From contig JAQGOI010000007.1 in the NCBI GenBank assembly GCA_028293685.1, positions 1 through 10,093 on the forward strand: a DNA stretch of 10,093 nucleotides. Direction: 5' to 3'. The notes beneath the pieces were generated by a model. It was not told the origin of the DNA and did no database searches. It saw only the letters and a list, made by a program, of their open reading frames with translations. The translations under genes and the position numbers were made by a program. Below, piece after piece: positions 8,401 to 10,093 of this stretch. Source of the stretch: Lysobacteraceae bacterium (GTDB lineage: Bacteria > Pseudomonadota > Gammaproteobacteria > Xanthomonadales > Xanthomonadaceae). Each line of letters starts with the position of its first letter. Position 1 is the first letter of the stretch.

Positions 8401-8508
8401 CGTGAATGCCTTGTCGGCCTTGAGCGCCATCGCCGGGCCCGCGCACAACAACAGTGCCGGCAACAACACGGCATGCAGCCAGCGCAATGGTCCAGGCAGC
8501 GGCTTCAC
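5395..8508 (-). CDS. Two-propeller (Reg_prop) / Y_Y_Y sensor diguanylate cyclase
   Basis: This 1037-residue transmembrane sensor starts with a signal peptide (about 1-28, cleavage near AMA/LK). About 600 periplasmic residues follow, carrying 14 beta-propeller strand motifs of the type LWVGTxxGLxxF. These lie near residues 65, 108, 151, 186, 226, 267, 309, 355, 395, 436, 477, 519, 566 and 629, consistent with two seven-bladed propellers. A Y_Y_Y domain (about 686-757, ending NYTFEVIGANNAGVWS), one membrane helix (about 764-785), a short coiled coil (about 787-820) and a GGDEF domain (about 822-995) complete it. The cyclase has LVDLDFFKRVND (863-874), GGEEF (906-910) and the inhibitory site RSSD (897-900), so it should make c-di-GMP under periplasmic control. 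The ligand is unknown. The start is a GTG at 8506-8508 with GGGGA about 11 bases upstream; a weak TACTAT -10 lies at 8534-8539. The 102-bp gap to sdaA contains no clear terminator. Its stop overlaps the next start as GTGA, implying translational coupling. Confidence 0.95.
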   Translation of the reverse strand: MKPLPGPLRWLHAVLLPALLLCAGPAMALKADKAFTHFVLDTWSIHDGLPQISGLSLAQDRTGYIWVGTQSGLSRFDGVRFVTFDPEGVPQLPGIWIRSLLADRQGRLWIGTYKGLAVYQDGHFRSIPANDPANFASLDIFALVQQADGTILAGTSGGVFQVADDHLVKRPGPAPALSLLSRADGLWVGTAGAVERVAGSGGSRFPLPASAASAAVARLVDTQGRLWAGTSQGLYVLTAGGWEPVKANPQFDASPVTAMLADHDGNLWVGSNAGLGRFRDGGLIEFIPDTNPRAFAQVTSAMEDREGNLWLGSQLNGIARLWNGWTRRYSVGEGLDDPIVWSVSPAPDAGQADRIWVGSNSGLSLFDQGRFKLVVPGKALPHPQAYNLLAESDRVWIGTRRGLAVLHNGKLESPPELAAMASAQINGIVRDNDGSVWFPTTNGLFHLVDGKLKRFGQPEGLADPRVRVIAFDKNHQLLLGTQSGVWQLRGGRVERYGTAGGPVDNIDVSAMLSLGDGRLVIGSLAGRLLIRAGDRWHTLGPEEGLPANSPFYLTADEPNAPGEHWLWIAGIRGISRVRLSELPTAADAGTRSVHGELVLNERGDPNAGQQGYCCNGAGMAKGFRKDGVLWLPSRDGLVALDTHDIAKNRLPPSLVIEGIRTPGGWQTPPATPDTRVVLPPSARDLTFEFTALSFQDPQSIQLRYKLRGYDRAWHRLEDARRRSANYTNLPPGNYTFEVIGANNAGVWSRQPAILGFRIQPLFHETLLFRLLLATLLGMIVYAGYRFQLQRHARQRAALEDQVQSRTRELHAANARLEKASQTDPLTGLRNRRYLANQIPADLAYYDRERKRSGEYDQVLVFALVDLDFFKRVNDMHGHRAGDQVLLQVAQVLGSLARSSDYLARWGGEEFLLVFRPMPGRFLETIGQRIRSAISTHDFDIGLAEPLHLTCSVGLCEYPLFRDAQQGLGWEQMVELADAALYWVKQHGRNGWAAFRPTALTDVAKLMRDLQQGGELMKADHLQLLTSRRDDATDEAMT

Positions 8509-8610
8509 GATGATGAGGGTCCCCTGTTCCCGGATAGTAAGCCGGCGGGCGTGTCCTGCGTACAGTCCCTCGCGCTCACGCCATGCGGAATATCAGGCCC
8601 TCCGGCCGCC

Positions 8611-10008
8611 TCAGCATTCGATCACATTGACGGCCAGTCCGCCGCGGCTGGTTTCCTTGTATTTGTCCTGCATGTCACGGCCGGTGTCGCGCATGGTCTT
8701 GATGACCTTGTCCAGGCTGACCTTGTGCTTGCCATCGCCACGCAGCGCCATGCGCGAGGCGTTGATCGCCTTGACGGCGCCCATCGCGTTGCGTTCGATG
8801 CACGGAATCTGCACCAGCCCGCCGATGGGATCGCAGGTCAGGCCCAGGTTGTGTTCCATGCCGATCTCGGCGGCATTCTCGATCTGACCCGGCGTCCCGC
8901 CCAGGGCAGCCGTCAGGCCGGCGGCGGCCATCGAGCAGGCGACGCCGACTTCGCCCTGGCAGCCGACTTCAGCGCCGCTGATCGATGCGTTTTCCTTGTA
9001 AAGGATGCCGATCGCCGAGGCCGTGAGCAGGAAGTCGAACAGGCCCTTCTCCAGTGCGGCGGCATCGCGTGTATTGGCGCAGAAGCGCTCGTAGTAGTGC
9101 AGCACGGCGGGCATGATGCCGGCAGCGCCGTTGGTCGGCGCCGTGACGACGCGACCTCCGGCTGCATTTTCCTCGTTGACGGCCAGCGCGTAGAGATTCA
9201 CCCAGTCGAGTACGGTCAGCGGATCGCGCATCGCGTTTTCAGGTTGCGACGACAATTCGGCGAACAGCAGTGGCGCGCGTCGCTGCACATGCAGGCCGCC
9301 CGGAAGCGTTCCACCCTGCCGGATGCCGCGTGCGACGCAGCTCTGCATCGCCGCCCACAGCTCGCGCAGGCCGTCGATGATCTGCGCTTCGCTGCGCCAG
9401 GTCTTTTCGTTCTCGAACATCAGCTGCGCGATCGTCAACCCGCTGCGGTCGACCTGGGCCAGCAACTCGTCGCCACTGTGGAACGGGTAGGGCAGCGGGG
9501 TCGTGTCCGGCACGATGCGATCTTCAGCGGCCTCGTCCTGGTTGACGACGAAACCGCCGCCGACGGAGTAGTAGTCGCGCGTGGCGATTTCGTTGCCCTC
9601 GGCGTCGTACGCACTGAAGCGCATGCCATTGGTGTGGAACGGCAGTTTCTGTCGCTTGTTCATGATCAGGTCGCGCTTCTCGTCGAAGGCGACCGGATGC
9701 GTACCCAGCAGGCGCACGACCTTTTCGCCGCGGATCCGGTCGAGCGCCGCCGGGATCAGGTCCGGATCGATCAGGTTGGGCCAGTGGCCCTCCAGCCCCA
9801 TCAGCAGCGCCTTGTCGGTGCCGTGCCCGCGCCCGGTCATCGCCAGCGAACCGAAGACTTCCGCCCGGATGCGTGCCGTGCGCTGCAGGTTGTCGGTTTC
9901 CGCCAGCCATCGGGTGACGAAGCGGGCAGCGGCGCGCATCGGGCCGACCGTGTGCGATGAGCTGGGGCCGATGCCGATCTTGTAGAGGTCGAACGTGCTG
10001 ACGGCCAT
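8611..10008 (-). CDS. sdaA: L-serine ammonia-lyase (L-serine dehydratase), single-chain iron-sulfur type
   Basis: This 465-residue cytoplasmic enzyme converts L-serine to pyruvate and ammonia using a [4Fe-4S] cluster rather than PLP. The N-terminal half begins [20 protein letters not shown] (residues 6-25), typical of the serine dehydratase beta domain with its allosteric serine-binding fold. The catalytic half contains [13 protein letters not shown] (290-302), [21 protein letters not shown] and [15 protein letters not shown]. Predicted cluster ligands are C350, C392 and C403. The protein ends in a C-terminal cysteine, C465 (VIEC). These spacings (42, 11, 62) match those I recall for the Legionella pneumophila enzyme, where the terminal cysteine is the fourth cluster ligand and is displaced by substrate. 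The ATG at 10006-10008 is the natural start, with no strong Shine-Dalgarno sequence. The length is normal and the gene intact. The downstream c-di-GMP gene is 102 bp away and shows no functional link. Paralogue naming (sdaA versus sdaB) is by convention. Confidence 0.97.
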   Translation of the reverse strand: MAVSTFDLYKIGIGPSSSHTVGPMRAAARFVTRWLAETDNLQRTARIRAEVFGSLAMTGRGHGTDKALLMGLEGHWPNLIDPDLIPAALDRIRGEKVVRLLGTHPVAFDEKRDLIMNKRQKLPFHTNGMRFSAYDAEGNEIATRDYYSVGGGFVVNQDEAAEDRIVPDTTPLPYPFHSGDELLAQVDRSGLTIAQLMFENEKTWRSEAQIIDGLRELWAAMQSCVARGIRQGGTLPGGLHVQRRAPLLFAELSSQPENAMRDPLTVLDWVNLYALAVNEENAAGGRVVTAPTNGAAGIMPAVLHYYERFCANTRDAAALEKGLFDFLLTASAIGILYKENASISGAEVGCQGEVGVACSMAAAGLTAALGGTPGQIENAAEIGMEHNLGLTCDPIGGLVQIPCIERNAMGAVKAINASRMALRGDGKHKVSLDKVIKTMRDTGRDMQDKYKETSRGGLAVNVIEC

Positions 10009-10036
10009 GTGTGCCAGTCGGGAAGACAGGGCCGTT

Positions 10037-10042
10037 ATTCTA
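10037..10042 (-). promoter_or_regulatory. Candidate -10 box for sdaA
   Basis: The minus strand reads TAGAAT, one mismatch from the sigma70 -10 consensus, 28 bases before the sdaA ATG. It would give a leader of about 20 nt. No good -35 hexamer is visible 16-18 bases upstream, so this is tentative. Confidence 0.3.
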
Positions 10043-10093
10043 TGCCTCCCGCTGCGGTGACCTCCGGCGATGCGATTCGTCCTTTACCAGCGC

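Noticed and set aside
8594..8610. GC-rich hairpin just after the sdaA stop as a terminator
   Set aside because: The best stem is only four GGCC pairs around a four-base loop and no T-run follows.
8140..9960. 606-codon plus-strand open frame spanning sdaA and the start of the sensor cyclase
   Set aside because: It is antisense to two well-supported genes, crosses their intergenic gap and shows no domain.
10070..10093. Possible divergent plus-strand gene starting MRFVLYQR at the right edge
   Set aside because: Only eight codons are visible, with no clear Shine-Dalgarno sequence. Two minus-strand frames are also open to the edge here (stopping at TAG and TAA near 10037-10042), so the identity of the neighbour cannot be decided.

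Overview
The window looks like chromosomal DNA from a high-GC gammaproteobacterium, most likely of the Xanthomonadales (Lysobacter/Xanthomonas/Rhodanobacter-like). This rests on GC-rich codon use, the style of the AsmA, M23 and GGDEF proteins, and an RF3 and a single-chain L-serine dehydratase that resemble gammaproteobacterial forms. The lineage is inferred from protein resemblance recalled from memory, not from a search.

All six genes supported here lie on the minus strand, so transcription runs from high to low coordinates. In that order they are: sdaA, L-serine ammonia-lyase (10008-8611); a large membrane sensor with two predicted seven-bladed propellers, a Y_Y_Y domain and a GGDEF diguanylate cyclase (8508-5395); a MASE1-GGDEF-EAL protein (5398-3188) whose GTG start overlaps the previous stop by four bases; a secreted DUF4124/M23 metallopeptidase (about 3077-2124); prfC, peptide chain release factor 3 (2064-460), preceded by a perfect TATAAT box; and the first 87 codons of an AsmA-family protein (261-1, cut by the window edge).

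The central part is the most interesting. Two cyclic-di-GMP proteins are translationally coupled. One is a predicted periplasm-sensing cyclase with an intact GGEEF site and product-inhibition site. The other is an integral-membrane dual-domain protein with an intact GGDEF and a nearly canonical EAL phosphodiesterase site. A cell-wall peptidase follows after a short gap and may share the transcript. The flanking genes (sdaA, prfC, asmA) are housekeeping or envelope genes with no obvious functional link.

There is no sign of mobile elements, CRISPR arrays, tRNA or rRNA genes, or phage genes. No gene-free stretch exceeds 300 bases; the longest is 262-459, between prfC and asmA, and it holds a possible OmpR-type operator and a short ORF. 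Several long plus-strand open frames are antisense shadows of the real genes. I see no wholly undescribed system; the c-di-GMP gene pair, its vicinal cysteines and the asmA upstream region are the parts most worth following up.
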